Shown here one piece after another: positions 35,201 through 47,447 of a stretch of 64,000 bases of DNA (positions are counted from its first letter, which is position 1; each line of letters begins with the position of its first letter). Source of the DNA: Climacteris rufus (taxonomy: Eukaryota; Chordata; Aves; Passeriformes; Climacteridae); the NCBI GenBank assembly GCA_013398175.1, contig VZRZ01004224.1, forward strand, positions 623,719 to 687,718, in the 5' to 3' direction. Under the pieces are notes generated by a model, which worked only from the letters and a program-made list of their open reading frames with translations, did no database searches and was not told where the DNA came from. The position numbers and the translations under genes were made by a program.

Positions 35201-38200
35201 GAGGAATTATCATTTCAGATGAAGAGAAAAGGGTGGGAAGGGAAATGGTGCACAAGCAGGGCCAAGGTGCTGCGCTTGGCATCCAGCTCTCGCAGAAGGA
35301 CAGCAGCGAGCACCAGGCTGAGCAGAGCCTGCTGTGGAGGCAAGGCTCAGAGAATCCAGCTTTCCCAAGGCACTCGGTGCACCTGGGAATGACCTGTCAC
35401 CATGTGGCACACCTTGATTTGGGCATGAAAAGGTCACCCGCTGCCAGAAGTGGTGGGATCCCCAGCTCCCAGGTGTACCCTCACCTCTGGGCTCACCCTG
35501 CAGCACTGAAGGGATGGGGGCTGCATCATCAGCGTGGCATCGAGTGTGTGCCCCAGCCCTCCTTTGGCAAGGCAGCCAAGAGTCAGGACAGCCCTGCATT
35601 GCCTGCTCCCCAGAGCAAACAGCAAAGCCCTTAGCAGAAAAATTGACACCTGATTTTTAAGATTTCCTCCCTTTGGGAAAATGCTGAAGGCTCCTTTCGT
35701 CCAGTTGTTCCAAGCTGGACTTCTTCCACAAGTTTTTTAGGGGGTCTCTGAGTGTGGATATGTGCACTTGCAACCATAGTAATTAGCTTAGGAGAAATGC
35801 CTGGCAACTCAACCCGTGCCAAATGCATAAAAATGATGTGGAAAAAAAAAAAAGGAAAGATTTTACTGCTCTACTTGTCACGCAGATTTATAGAAGAAAA
35901 TTGTGTGTTTAGCTTAGAGGGAATTCAGAGAGGGAAATGAAAGGACAAGTTAATTGTAATGACAGTTTGAATTACTTGAACAAATATATTTTGGGAAATG
36001 GGACAGAACATTAGAGCTGTAAAACTCTCTAGCCTCCTGGCTCTTTCCATTTTATCTGGGTTTTTATTAGGGTTCAAATTCATTTCGACCATGAAATTTT
36101 AAACCTTTCTTATTAAGGTGCATAATGACCACATTTTTATAAGGTACGGTCAGGAGGAGACCTTCAGTGCTGTGCACAGATTGTATTTGCAGCAGCCTCT
36201 AAGTAAAAATACTGCTCATTTTGCATCTAGAGTTTCAGGGGAGCTGCCATTCCACAAAACAGGAAAGGTGGAGATACTCAGCTGTTAGGCAGGGAGACAA
36301 GTCATTCTCCAAGGAGCTGCACAAGAGAAAGATCACATCATTTGCACCAGACAGAGGCCTTGACACCTAACACATATTGCTGGGTGCTGAGGTGCGGTGC
36401 TCAAAGGGATTTGTAAGACTCGCTGAGGAGGAAAGGAAACTCCTGTTTGGCCAGATGGGGAGACACTAACCACCTCGGTGGTCATCCCCCTAACCACAGC
36501 CCCCATCCACGGTGGTGCCATGGATGCAAACTGCCACCCTGGGGAAGGTGACAAAGGACGTTCCCTCAGGCCTTGGTCCCTGTTCTGTGCCTCTGTGAAA
36601 TTCTTTCTTTCTGGGGGCAGTGTCCCCCTGCCCCAAAGGGCTCTGGGGTGCTCCTGGGATGGCACACTGAGAGAAGTGTTTCCCTTACTCTGAGCCTGGG
36701 GTGGGGGCTTTCCAGGTGTGTATCATCCATGAGGGAGGTTGGTGCTCTGGTCTGAAAGGGTGGTGTCTGCAGGATTTTCCTGCCAGATTCCTATCACATC
36801 AGACCTTCCTTTCATCCCGGTGGTGACCTAAGAGAGGAAAAGGAGGAGGAGCTCTTGCTTGAAAGGGCTCCTTTGTTTGGGGAAGGGCTGGTATATGACA
36901 CAGAAAACAAACGAAAGGATTGAAATGGGAGGCCCTGCTGATTACTTGGGGTCAAAACGGTCTGACCCAGACTCTAGGGCTCTCTGTGCCCTAAATGACA
37001 GAGGAGCAACTCAATTTTGAACTAAGCTGCTAAATGGAAATGGCACTTCCTGAGCTGCCAAGAGCCTTCCCCGCCACTCACGCAGACTAAGCCTGGGGCA
37101 GGAGCTCTGTGCCTGTGATTCTGTACCTCAGTAACCTGTACAGAAATGCCTGGAGCTGTCTGGTGGTGGTGATACCCAGCAGTGATGCTGCCTAGGAACA
37201 GTGCTGCCCACCAGCTTTCCCTTCCTCAAGCTCAGCTTCCCATAGAAGGGCTCTCCCTGTCTCCTGCCCACCCTCCGGCAGACTCTCAGCTATGCAGTGC
37301 TTAGCAGGACATGGCTCCCTTAAAAAAGAGGAAAAAGTAGGGAAAGAGGCAAGAAGAGGAGAAAAGTCCTCCCCCTCAGATGAAAGTAAGCATTTTTGTG
37401 ACTGTGCCAAAGGCGGTATTTTGCCAAGCCATTAGCTGCTCCTCAGTTCTCCAGCTTTTCTTTAATCACAGCTGTAATGTTTGTGCTTTCTCCTCCTTAG
37501 TTCTCTGGCAGCTGACGTAAATATTACAGAATGTCAGTATTCTTCCCACGTCTCAGCTGGTGACAAAAACCATGAAAATAAGTGACTAACAGCTCCAGTG
37601 CAAACCACCTTTGTGCTGGTGCTCTGCCAAGGGAAGGAATCATCAAGGCTGCTTCACAAATACAAGCTCTGTAACATTTCCTTACCATGTGAATCCAGTA
37701 AACCAATTACTTGAAGCGGTTTAACTGGGAAGTGGTAAAACAGCCTGGTAAAAATAATAAAAATAAAAATTTGCGTGATTTCACAGAGGAGGAAGCAGCC
37801 TCAGAAAGAAGTCTGAGGCTTGCCCTCACTTCAGGTCCCAGTCAAGGCCGTGTGGATGCACGAGACACAGCCATGAGAGGTATCATGGCCCAGCTGGCTG
37901 GTGGGTGCAGGTCCAGGAGGCAGACCACAGGAGGATCCACCAAGGCACTCAGGACTGGAGCAACCACCCAGGATGTACTTTAGACTGAGAGTTTCATTCC
38001 TCAGTGATGCCATGCTGCTGAGCTGCCACCTAAGCCCTGAAATGCTCACAGTTGCTTCCAGGCACATCCATTTCCAGTATGGAAGCTGCCCCAAAGCTTC
38101 ATGGCTGCTCGAAGGCTTGTCTCTGGGCCCTGTATAGAGCGGAATGCCTTGATGCTCATTTCTCATGAGCCTTCAGGCTCAGCTGGCTGTCCAGTTCTGC

Positions 38201-38804
38201 TCAGCACTGTGGTGTTACCCTGCCCCAATGCCATTTCTCATCTGCCTCCCTGAACCTGCAGGTCCCTCAGCACCTCAAGGACCTCACCCATCTCACATCC
38301 CAGCCTCCCCACTTTCTGCTGCCATTAGAGCAGGTAATGGAGTCGAAGACTTCACATGCCCTTGCTGCCAAACAGACACCACTCCAGCTGTCTCCTGGTG
38401 TCTGCCCTGATCCTTGCTTCTGCTCCCCATAGAGGCTGCAAGAGAAGATCAAGAGTCACCCAGAAACAAGTTGATGGCAGCCACAGAGGAAAGAAGGAGC
38501 CACAAAAATGTTTGTCAAGGGACAGGAAGAATGGAGAGGGTGAAGCTGCTGAGCTGGGTCCCTGGGTGCCCGGGCAGAGCACACACACACAGGGCTCAGT
38601 GTGTGCCAGGTCTCTGGTACAGCACAGCAAGGCTCAACCCAGCTCCAACACCAACACCTTCCTGTCCAAGGAATGATAGTCCTGGGGCATGTCCCCACCA
38701 CCAGGAGGAGGCTGCTATGCTGTGCTGCCACAAGAGTGAGGCCAAACAGGGCTGCGGGGCAGGGAGTCCGGGCAGCCAATGCTCCTGTGCCTCAAAGCAT
38801 CATT

Positions 38805-39090
38805 GACTGCATTTAAACCATTTCTGGCAGGTGCTTGTTCAGACTGCTCTTAAAAACCTGCAATTCCACAGTCTTTCCAGGGAACTTTTACCAGTGGTTA
38901 ACCAGCCTTAAAATTAGGACGTTTTCACTGGTAGCCCAGCTGAATCTGCCTTGCTGCATCTGTTACATCCTGTGGATATGAAGGAAAGTTTATGTACCTA
39001 AATTTGTGCAGATATATCTCAGGTTTCCTTTGCTCTTCACTTCTCTGGACTAAGTGATCTCCACTTTGTCTGTGACCCTCGTCAGAGTCC
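38805..39090 (-). repeat. Old CR1-like LINE 3' fragment
   Basis: Recognisable landmarks of a reverse-orientation CR1/L3-type 3' region: ctgcaattccacagtc, ggttaaccagccttaaa, tgaatctgccttgctgc and tcacttctctggactaa. Divergence is high, so the borders are approximate. It lies just left of a younger CR1 piece in the same orientation. Confidence 0.5.
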
Positions 39091-39134
39091 CCCAGTTCGT
39101 TTACAGAAAAATCTCATAGCGGCTTTACTGCAGT

Positions 39135-39425
39135 CATAGAATTGTTTGGGTTGGAAGGAACCCTAATGATCATCTCGTTCCAACTTCCTTGCCATGGGCA
39201 AGGACACATTCCACTAAACCAGTCACTCAAAGCCCCATCCAACCTGGCCTTGAACATCTCCACAGTGGGGGCATCCACAGGTTCTTTGGGCAGCCTGTGC
39301 CAGCGTCTCACCACCCTCAGTAAGGAACTCCTTCCTAAGGTCTAATTTAAACCCACCCTCCCTTAGGTTGAAACTCTTTCCCCTTGTCCTATTGCTACCA
39401 AGCCATACAAGCACTGTGTGGGACA
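39135..39425 (-). repeat. CR1 LINE 3' end with ORF2 C-terminal remnant
   Basis: On the plus strand it opens with tcatagaattgtttgggttg, the reverse complement of the CR1 terminus. Read on the minus strand, one frame keeps WHRLPKEPVDAPTVEMFKAR, the end of the CR1 ORF2 protein, and another keeps LRKEFLTEGGETLAQAAQ. A frameshift therefore separates the two parts. 5'-truncated dead copy. Confidence 0.93.
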
Positions 39426-39559
39426 CTGACGAGCTTAGGTTACACCCTGCAGCCAGGCAGCAGGAGGTAGCAGGGAGGCTGAGCCCCTGCCCTGCCCTGC
39501 CCAGCTGCCCTCTCTCCCCTACAGCAGCACATGCGTAGGCAGACAGGCGGAAAGCTGGG

Positions 39560-39910
39560 CCACGTGAATGCCGGGGATATGGATAAGTGCATTTTCATAT
39601 TACATCTAATGTAATAAGTCAGTTAAATGCCCCCAGTCCGGGGAGGGCAGCTTGTTAATAAACAGTCGTTACCAGCAGCTGACAGTTGGTTAGCACAGAT
39701 TAATTCCTAATGAAGAAAAAAACTCTTTATGTAATGTAATGCTTCTGGCTGGGGATCAAGGGTTGCAATCATCCACCCACAGCAGACCTTTAAATCCAGC
39801 TTTGTTCCACTGCGGGAAAAATAGACCAAAAAAATCTGCTATTTTTTAAAGGTTATGATTCAGCCAGCGTCACTCAGATTCTAATTCCAGGAGCACTGAG
39901 CTTGTTTCCT
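39560..39910. promoter_or_regulatory. Candidate non-coding element, homeodomain-site rich
   Basis: AT-rich DNA without repeat signature, containing gattaattcctaatgaa near 39696 and several TAAT cores. It lies between two retinal-type receptor genes. This is only a weak pattern-based suggestion; conservation cannot be judged from one sequence. Confidence 0.15.
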
Positions 39911-40916
39911 AAAGGGTACAATATGTTACACCATGGCCTGGTGATGCAGATGTGGCAGAGGAGGTGGTGTGAGGCAGGAGAAGGGCACTGTGTGGACCCT
40001 GTGCCCCAGGGATGCAGAAGACGGCCTCGTGGGGGCACACCTGGGCTTTCACATCCAGAGGGATGATGCTGACTCCCCGACCTCAGCTATGGGTGCTTGG
40101 GGCTGGCCAGTGGGTGTTTCTGTTCAGGGAGTCACCCAGGGAAGGTGCAAAGAGCAGAGGTGCAGCTGTATTGGGCTGTGCTTGCACAGGGGGCCAGGGT
40201 GTCAAGGTCTCACCTTCCATCAGCCCTGAGGAGACCGGCTGTGAAAAGCAGGAGGTCAAAGCCAGCTTAAGCAGCAGGGGGTTTGGCAGGGGACTGTGCA
40301 GCTGCCCAGATCCAGGCAGCCAGTGCTGTGGTAGATGCACACAGAGACTTTCACCCTCGCAGCCATCAGGAGGCTCCTGAGACCTTTATTTCCACTTGCA
40401 AGAAAGCAAGGCATTCCACACTGACTCACTGACTTTCCTCTCCCTCCCTTAAGACATTCCCTGAGATGAAGCCTTGGGAGCTGGTTCCTGATCTACTCTC
40501 CAGGTGTCCCTTCTCTCCAGGCTCAGCCAGTGTCACCTTCTCAGGGGGTACTTGCAGGGGTGCTTGCACCCACCCCAGCAGAGGGTCTGAGATATTCTCC
40601 TAAAGTCATGGGACCAATGGGACCAAAAGCAAAACTCACTGAAAAGCTAAATCCCCTGGAATATCAGTAGATAGTGTCAATAATTACCAGCTAAAAAGAA
40701 AAATCACTATAGTTGCCCCTTGACCCAAGGATATGGACACAATACAAACAAAACTGATTCACATACAGGAAGGTGGTTTGTACTTGTGAGGACTGTTTTT
40801 TGACTATATCTAATTTTATTCATTATCTGAAAGGAATCTTCCTATGAATTTACTGATGAATGGCTTAAATCAAGAACTATTCCATTTTACTTGAGCATTT
40901 TATATTTTATGGTGTA

Positions 40917-41592
40917 CTGACTTGTGGCAGTGTGTGAAGCTAGAGCCTCAGCAAGGAGACCTCGGCGCTGGTGGAGAAAGGCTAGGCACACTGCCCTCTG
41001 AAACAGCCTTTGTGGTTAGGGTGACAAAGCAGCCCATTCCAGGATTCCATTCGGTTATAGTTTGCATATGTTGTTACAATTGGTTTGTACCCCAGTTATG
41101 TAATGCCCCTTTTATGGTTATGTTCCAGCAAGTTCTAAGTTTCTCTGTACCCCGTTGGTTACTTTGAATTTTCTGTACCCCGATTGGTCGTTGCCACCCT
41201 TCCCCACCTTATAAAACACCCCGTTTCTGGGCAGTTGGGGTCCTCTGCTCCGGATCCCTTCAGCTCTCCCGGACCTCGTTCCTGTCCGCCTTTCCCTGGA
41301 CCCTCGCTCCCTTGAATAAAAGAGCTGAAATCTCTGGACAGAGACCCCTCCGGAGTCTTTACTCTCGCCGCGTCGCCGAAGATACCACCGGGCTGCGGGC
41401 AACCCTCTACTCAGAGGAGCCGGCATTTGTCCAGCAAGGCACGGCTGGGACCCTGCTTCGGGGGGAAAGGAGCTGCCGCTTCACCGCCTTCCCCCCGCCC
41501 CACCAGGGGCAAGCCAGTGCGGGACGCCGTGCGCCCTCGGGCCAGTCCCCAGCCCTCGGCAAGGCGCGGTCACCGGCGCGGTTACACTGACT
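40917..41592 (+). mobile_element. Solo ERV LTR with intact 6-bp target-site duplications
   Basis: The LTR itself is 40923-41586 (664 bp). It begins TGTGGCAGTGTG, ends GCGGTTACA, and is flanked on both sides by CTGACT (40917-40922 and 41587-41592). Inside it: ATTGG (inverted CCAAT) motifs, a CTGTACCCCG-type repeat near 41148 and 41173, a TATA box at 41210-41217, and a poly(A) signal AATAAA at 41315-41320, in the order expected for U3-R-U5. The R-U5 part is GC- and CpG-rich. No primer-binding site or internal sequence follows the 3' target copy, so it is a solo LTR left by recombination. The family was not identified. Confidence 0.93.
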
Positions 41593-44231
41593 GACACAAA
41601 ATAAAGCAGGAGAAGCTTGTGACACGTGAGCAGGAGAAGGCAAAGGAGCACTGTATCTCCTGAGCAGCATGGATGCTCAGCAGGTAAAATGGGATCTCTC
41701 AGATCCTGGGGTTTTCTTTCATCTCCTTTCTGTCTCACCTTGTGTTTCTGCAGTGATGCCAAGCTGCAGTAAGCAGATTAAATCTGCAAGAAGTGTGAGA
41801 ACAAAGTAAGTTCTGTGCAGGCAAAGGGCTTCAAACAGGGAGAAAGGCTGGTGGCAGAGATACTGTCCCAGGCAGAGACTTCAAAAGAGGCGCAGCAGGT
41901 GATTGCGGACGATCGGCGCGAGGTGCGCAGCCTGCGTGAGCGAGGCTGAATTCTGCAGATTTCTACTTAAACAGCTCCTTAGAGCTTTTGCTATTTATGT
42001 ACACTCATGTAAAGGGGACCTGGAAGAGCCCTGTTCTCATGTCCAGGAGCATGATGTTGCCCCTATGGCTCCCCATCTCCCAGCTCCCAAGGATGGGAGG
42101 GCAGGAGCACCACCACTGTGGGACTGTGCTTCCAACACAACAGCCTGGCCAGCAGCACCCCCAGATTGCTCCAGCCTAAACTAGCCACTGTGGCAGATGA
42201 GAGAGGTGGAAAGAAACACCATGGGGCTGCTGCCCAGGGGATACATGTCCAGAAGTCCCTGATAACCAAAGTTCTGTCAGCCCAGAGTACCTGGGTGTGC
42301 AAAGGAGCTTCTCAGCAGGCTGCCATGCAAGTGATGCAGGATGGGTAGGAATGAGAGCAGAGAAAATGGTCAACACCCCCTCTCTGAGCCTTTTTCATAC
42401 ACTGTTTTGTATACTGAAGTCCCTGAGCAGCCTTATGCTTCTCAGCACAAAGCAAAATCCAACTACTTTTTACTCACAGACGACTCTGCATGTGCTGTAA
42501 GGGAAACTACAGGCCACGTTTATAACCAAGAGAACATTTGTGACACTAAAACAAAGTCAGCAACAAGATGAAAAGATCCAATTATTGACCTCAGAGAGGA
42601 AACAGCCCCATTAGATCATCTTAATCATCTCTCAAAAATGCTCAATGTCTTCTAATACTTTGTCTGGGCTATGAAAGAAGTTACTGTTAAAGGGATGCCA
42701 GTCTGAAGATTGTTAATGGCTTTTTTGGCTCTGGCACAGTGGACAATGTCTTTAATGTCAAACGGAGAGATAAGCTCTTCCAAGGAGCTACAGAAACCAT
42801 GAACAAAAAGCATGTACATATTAATAATAACTTTTTTTTTTTAATTTGCTCCGACATCAGAAAAAGACAAAAAAGAACAGAAAACATTTTGCAGAAATCT
42901 CAATATATTCTTGGGTTTTGCAGTTTTAAAAGAAAAAAAATCTTAAAGAAAAATCCACCAACATTTCTCTCTCAAAACATGCTGCTTTAGATATGTTTGC
43001 TCTGTAGTTTTTCTGGGTTTATTTAGTTTTTTGCTCAGTCTTCCTATTAAAAGAAGCTAGGGAAATGAAAGAAGTCAACAGAAGGAAGAAGTTTGAAAAG
43101 TTTTCAAGGAAAAAAACTGGAAACGAAATATTGTAATGTATAGGGGAAGATTATTTCTCTCTCTCTTTTTTTTTTTTTAATGTTTGAGAAGCAGCATTCT
43201 CAGGGGTCAGCTCTGGGTGGTAGCATAAGACACCGTGCACTAACTACTAATGACAATCCTGGAAAGGGCATGTTGTTTTCCCATACGTATTATGTTTTAC
43301 ATATTCAGCACAAAACTCATCCATCGTGTTCCCATGTACCATGGATTGAATTTCTGGAGAAGATTTCTGATTTTCCTAGGCTATTTCTGGGTTGACAGCA
43401 GCATGCTGTGCTGCGAGGCCATAAACTTGCTGCTACACATGCTAATAGTCTGCTTTTTGGGTCCTTGCCCAGAGCATCTCAAACCACTGTCTCCCCTTCT
43501 ATTAGCTTTGGATTTCTTTCTGAAATAATGACATTATTTTCCTTTAAACATAAACCGTTCAAATGCTATTAGTATCCAGCCTCTGATAACAAATTCACTG
43601 TTGCCAGAGAGGGAGTAGAAAGGATTTGGCCTAAGAAATCAGAGCCCATTTCAGGTGCCTGAGAGTTCCGCTAAGGAAAAACTGTCATTCAAATCACAGC
43701 CATAAACAAACCTACTAATGCTATGCAGCTTTCCACATCTAGAGAGTGATGCTTGTTGAAGAGGGAGTCGGGGAGGAAGGATAGATCTATTTTATTTTGG
43801 ATTTTTGCATCTTTGGGTGAGTTTTACTACCCATGGGAACTGCTCAGCTGGCTCCCTTGAAGCCTCCAGTTATCCACACATTAGAGTGACTCTGGACTAT
43901 GGCAACCTGGGCCTTTTTTCACACTTCCCCCATTCTCGGCAGTGAGCATTCTCTCCAATCCTCTCCCTTTACAAAAAGATGTCAGAAAGGTGTCATTTCC
44001 TTCCAGGTACAAACACAGATCTGTTTATAGTCTCTGTCACGCTGGGGTAAACTCCCCTGATACACCAAAGTGCATGACAAAGACCTCTTCCCTGACCCAC
44101 CCCGACCCCTGGGCGAGGATGCTGGGGCTTCGCAGTGTGGTCATTGCTGCCAGGCCCCCATCTGCTGGGAAACGTCGTTTTAGGCAGCCTGGAAAAGCAG
44201 CTGCAGAGCTGGTTGTCTCCAGCAGGTGGAA
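41593..44231. other. Intergenic, no feature recognised
   Basis: Mixed-composition DNA with short T runs near 42832 and 43167. A small CpG cluster lies near 41905-41945. No coding, RNA or repeat family signature was recognised. Confidence 0.6.
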
Positions 44232-44307
44232 GCCTGCCTGCACTGATGCTGCCTGCCTGCACTGATGCTGCCTCCCTGCACTGCTGCTGCCTGCTTGCAC
44301 TGCTGCT
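44232..44307. repeat. 19-bp minisatellite, four copies
   Basis: Units of 19 bp (gcctgcctgcactgatgct and variants) at 44232, 44251, 44270 and 44289, with a partial fifth. The first two are identical. C-rich, loosely similar sequence follows up to about 44450. Confidence 0.93.
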
Positions 44308-45542
44308 GCCTGGGTGACTGTCTCCACCACAGCCCCACCACTGCCCACCTGCCTGCACCATTCAGCACCACATCCTCAGCCACTGCCTGTCACCCTGTCC
44401 CCACTGCTTCCCATGCCCCTGCCAGTCCCACTGCCCACCTCGCACTCCAAGAGGCAAAGACCCAGCCTGGGTCGACATCGCTTCCCAGTGCAGCTGCCTA
44501 TTGCAGTGTTTGAGTCTCTGGCAAAGAAAAAATACCAAGCTAATATTCCAAATGGGAAAACACGTGAAAAAATAGAGTGAACAAGAGCAAAATCTCCCCC
44601 TTTCTTTTCCTTAACCTCCATGTCCCTGTACTCCAATGGAAATAAACATTGCAGATGGGCCTGTTACCCTGGCTGCAACTACAGGACCAGCCCCAGACTG
44701 CAGTGCTGGGTGCAAGGCCCACCTCCCATCCTGTCTCATCCCCAAAGGTCCCCAAGGCCCAGGTGGGACACGAGAAAATGCACTGGTGGCAGAAGTGGGA
44801 CAGCCACGACCTGGACATGTCCTGGGGACAGGCAGCTGCTCAGGGCTGTGTTGTCCTGCCTCTGCTGCAGCTTGTTCACTTCTGCTTATCTTGGCTTGGA
44901 TATGCAATGGAATGAGAGCAAGAGGTTGACCTAGAGAGGGAATGTGCTGGCTGTGAGAGGCTAAAGAGGACAAATGTGTGGAAGAGGACAAATGTGCAGA
45001 AAGTGATGATGTGAGAAACCAAAATGGTCATTGCAAAATCTGTATTAATTACGTTTGTGCTTTTGTCGAGGCTTTCTTCTTCTATGGGTCAACCTAATAC
45101 ATTTTAAGCTCTACCATCTGCTTGTGTGCTTACAACGAAGTGTACATCCAGTTTTCTCTAGTTTAGCTGGAAAAAAAACCATGCAAGATAAACACTGCCT
45201 ATCTGTTCCACCTCAGTGAGCTGCTGAGCCCTTTCTGAAAGATCTTTCGTGCTCCGGTCCCCCCATTACTGCACCTTATGCTTGTTCATATACTTCAGTG
45301 ACTCTTTTCAATGGCCTCCACTCGATGGCTTTAGTGCAACATGCATGGATTCATATAATTGCCATTGACCTGGTTTGGAAGGGAAAAAGTGGAAATGATG
45401 GTGAAATGATGTGGAAAAGGTTTAAAAAAAAAAGGGCTGGCATTTTCTGTAACACCACTCACCTAACACATTACAACCCAAACATTGTACACCTTTGTTT
45501 TCAACATATGCAGGTCAAGACATCTCTGACCCTGCTGAGTTA

Positions 45543-46427
45543 ACTTGTTTATCAGTGACTTGGGTGAAGGGGCAGAGGCCTCCTCAGCAAGCTCACTGAT
45601 GACACAAAGTCAGGAGGAGTGGCTGATACCCCAGAGGGCCGTGTAGCCCTTCAGAAGGGCCTCAAAAGGTTGGAGGGATGGGCAGAGAGGAACCTTCTGA
45701 AATTCAACAAGGGCAAATACAGGGTGCTGCACCTGGGGAAGAATAACCCCATGTACAGGTTGGGTGCTGATCTGCTGCAAAGCAGCTCTGCAGAGAAGAA
45801 CTTGGGGGTCCCGGTGCACAACAAGCTCTCCATGAGCCAGCAGAGTGTCCTTGTGGCCAAGAAGGCCAATGGTAACCTGGGGTGCATTAGGAACAGAATT
45901 TCCATCAGGTTGAGGGAGGTGATTCTGTCCCTCTATTCAGCCCCAGTGAAGCCACATCTGGAGTGCTGTGTCCAGTTCTGGGCTCCGCAGGACAAAAGAG
46001 ACATGGAGCTCCGGGAGCAGGTCCAGTGGAGGGCAATGAAGATGATGAGGGGACTGGAGCATCTCTCTTATGAGGAAAGGCTGAGGGAGCTGGGCCTGAG
46101 ACAGAACGTCATTAATGTGCATAAATATCTAAGGAGGGTGGCAAAAAATGGCTTGGTGGTGCCAAACACTAGGACACAAGGCAACAGGATGTTCCACCTG
46201 AAATGAGGAAGAACTTCTTTACTGTGTGGGTGACTGAGCACTGGAACTGGTTGCCCAGAGAGGTTGTGGAGTCTCCCTCACTGGAGATACACAAGAACCA
46301 TCAGGACACAATCCTGTGCCATGTGCTCTATGAAGACACTGCTTGAGCAGGGAGGTTGAACCAAATGAGCCACTGTGGTCCCTCCCAACCTGACCCATTC
46401 TGTGATTCTGTGATTCTGTGATTCTGA
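45543..46427 (+). mobile_element. CR1 LINE, truncated copy with degenerate reverse-transcriptase C-terminus
   Basis: An open frame at 45619-46206 reads LLKFNKGKYRVLHLGKNN, LGVPVHNKLSMSQQ, PVKPHLECCVQFWAPQDKRD and LEHLSYEERLRELGL. These are hallmarks of the C-terminal part of the CR1 ORF2 protein. Compared with the family, a block between RELGL and VINVHKYL is missing, and the start lacks most of ORF2. The 3' end carries the CR1 octamer repeat ATTCTGTG three times at about 46397-46424. The element is 5'-truncated and cannot be active. Confidence 0.95.
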
Positions 46428-46611
46428 GTTGGATGTCCCGTGCTTAATCCCTGTTCCCAGGTCATCTCAGGAAGCACTGTATCACCCAGTAATGGTGACA
46501 GCATGTTCAGGAGACTTTTATGCTTTCTGTGAGGTGTAGACCTGTTCTTAGTGCTGCTCTTCAGAAGGCAAGTGGCAATAGTCACAAGCTGCAGCAAGGT
46601 ATCAGGAGAAA

Positions 46612-46706
46612 ACTACTCAGAGAGTCTGTGGAAACTTCCACCTTGAAGGTATCCAAAATTCAACTGTACAGGGCCCTTAGAAGCCTGGTCTAATTGAATC
46701 TCTCAG
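46612..46706 (+). repeat. CR1 LINE 3' fragment next to an LTR insertion
   Basis: Matches the CR1 3' region in plus orientation: cttgaaggtatccaaaattc, actgtacagggcccttag, cctggtctaattgaatc. The LTR at 46712 follows immediately and probably inserted into or beside it. Confidence 0.55.
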
Positions 46707-47447
46707 GTTGTTGTCCTGGGTTGTAACCAAAGGAATGTATTCTATTACCATCTCCCTCGATGAGTCGCTAACGATAGATCATTCACACAGCTGACTACAC
46801 CCTCCCAAATTGCAAACTGGGCATTAGATAAGAGGCAGAGGATGCCTCTTATCTTCAAAGACTTAGTGTTGATAACATCTTCTAAGAAGCATCTACTCTG
46901 TCCAACAATAGGCTCATCAAAAACTTGCACCTGGTCTTAATGGGCCCATCAATATAGATAACTTGCACTTGGTCTACCTTACCTCGACTTCCCACTTTGA
47001 GATGCTCCGCCCAGGGGAGGAGCCAAGCATTCCCATGTGAATATAACCTGGAGTTTGGAACACAGGAGATAGCCTTGCCTACTGAGACCCCAGAGGACAA
47101 GAGCTGCACAGCCACCACTGGACTCTCCCAGAAGGACCTGGCCTTTTCTACAAGATCACTGCTTCAACAGGACCACCTCTAAGAGAACTGCAGCTACCAC
47201 AACCCTGCCCAGCAGGGTGTCAGGTCGTATCCCTGACTCTGTCAGGCTAAACCAGTGTTTCTGTATCATTGCTTTGTTTTATATATATATTATTAAGAGA
47301 ACTGTTATTCCTATCCCTCATATCTTTGCCTGAAAGCCCCTTAATTTCAAATTTATCATTTGGAGGGAAAGAGGTTGCATTTTTCCATTCCAAGGGGGGC
47401 TCCTGCCTTCCTTAGTAGACACCTGTCTTTTAAACCAAGACAGTTGT
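46707..47447 (+). mobile_element. Solo ERVL-like LTR with intact 5-bp target-site duplications
   Basis: The LTR itself is 46712-47442 (731 bp). It begins TGTCCTGGGTTG and ends AAACCAAGACA, so TGTC/GACA form the terminal inverted repeat. GTTGT flanks both sides (46707-46711 and 47443-47447). A TATA-like gaatataacctgg lies near 47040, with a TA-rich segment at about 47280-47295. No internal retroviral sequence adjoins it. The 5-bp duplication and termini suit an avian ERVL-type element, but its body differs from the LTRs at 18374 and 29017. Confidence 0.9.

Larger units (their letters stand above)
32216..40916. other. Intergenic, GABRR2 3' side
   Basis: Single-copy-looking non-coding DNA between GABRR2 and the LTR at 40923. 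Two CR1 remnants lie at about 38805-39090 and 39135-39425. Open frames at 35.2-35.6 kb and 37.8-38.8 kb occur in GC-richer DNA, overlap on opposite strands and resemble no family I know. AT-rich, low-repeat stretches near 34.5-34.8 kb and 39.55-39.9 kb look like possible non-coding elements but carry no decisive motif. Confidence 0.6.

Noticed and set aside
35210..35649. 129-133 codon frames on opposite strands
   Set aside because: Mutually overlapping, composition-driven, with no recognisable protein similarity.
38352..38816. Several overlapping 70-130 codon frames on both strands
   Set aside because: GC-rich DNA with frames open on both strands at once; no domain, splice context or family similarity.
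41312..41590. 92-codon frame as a gene
   Set aside because: It lies wholly inside the R-U5 part of the LTR at 40923-41586; its openness reflects GC-rich composition.
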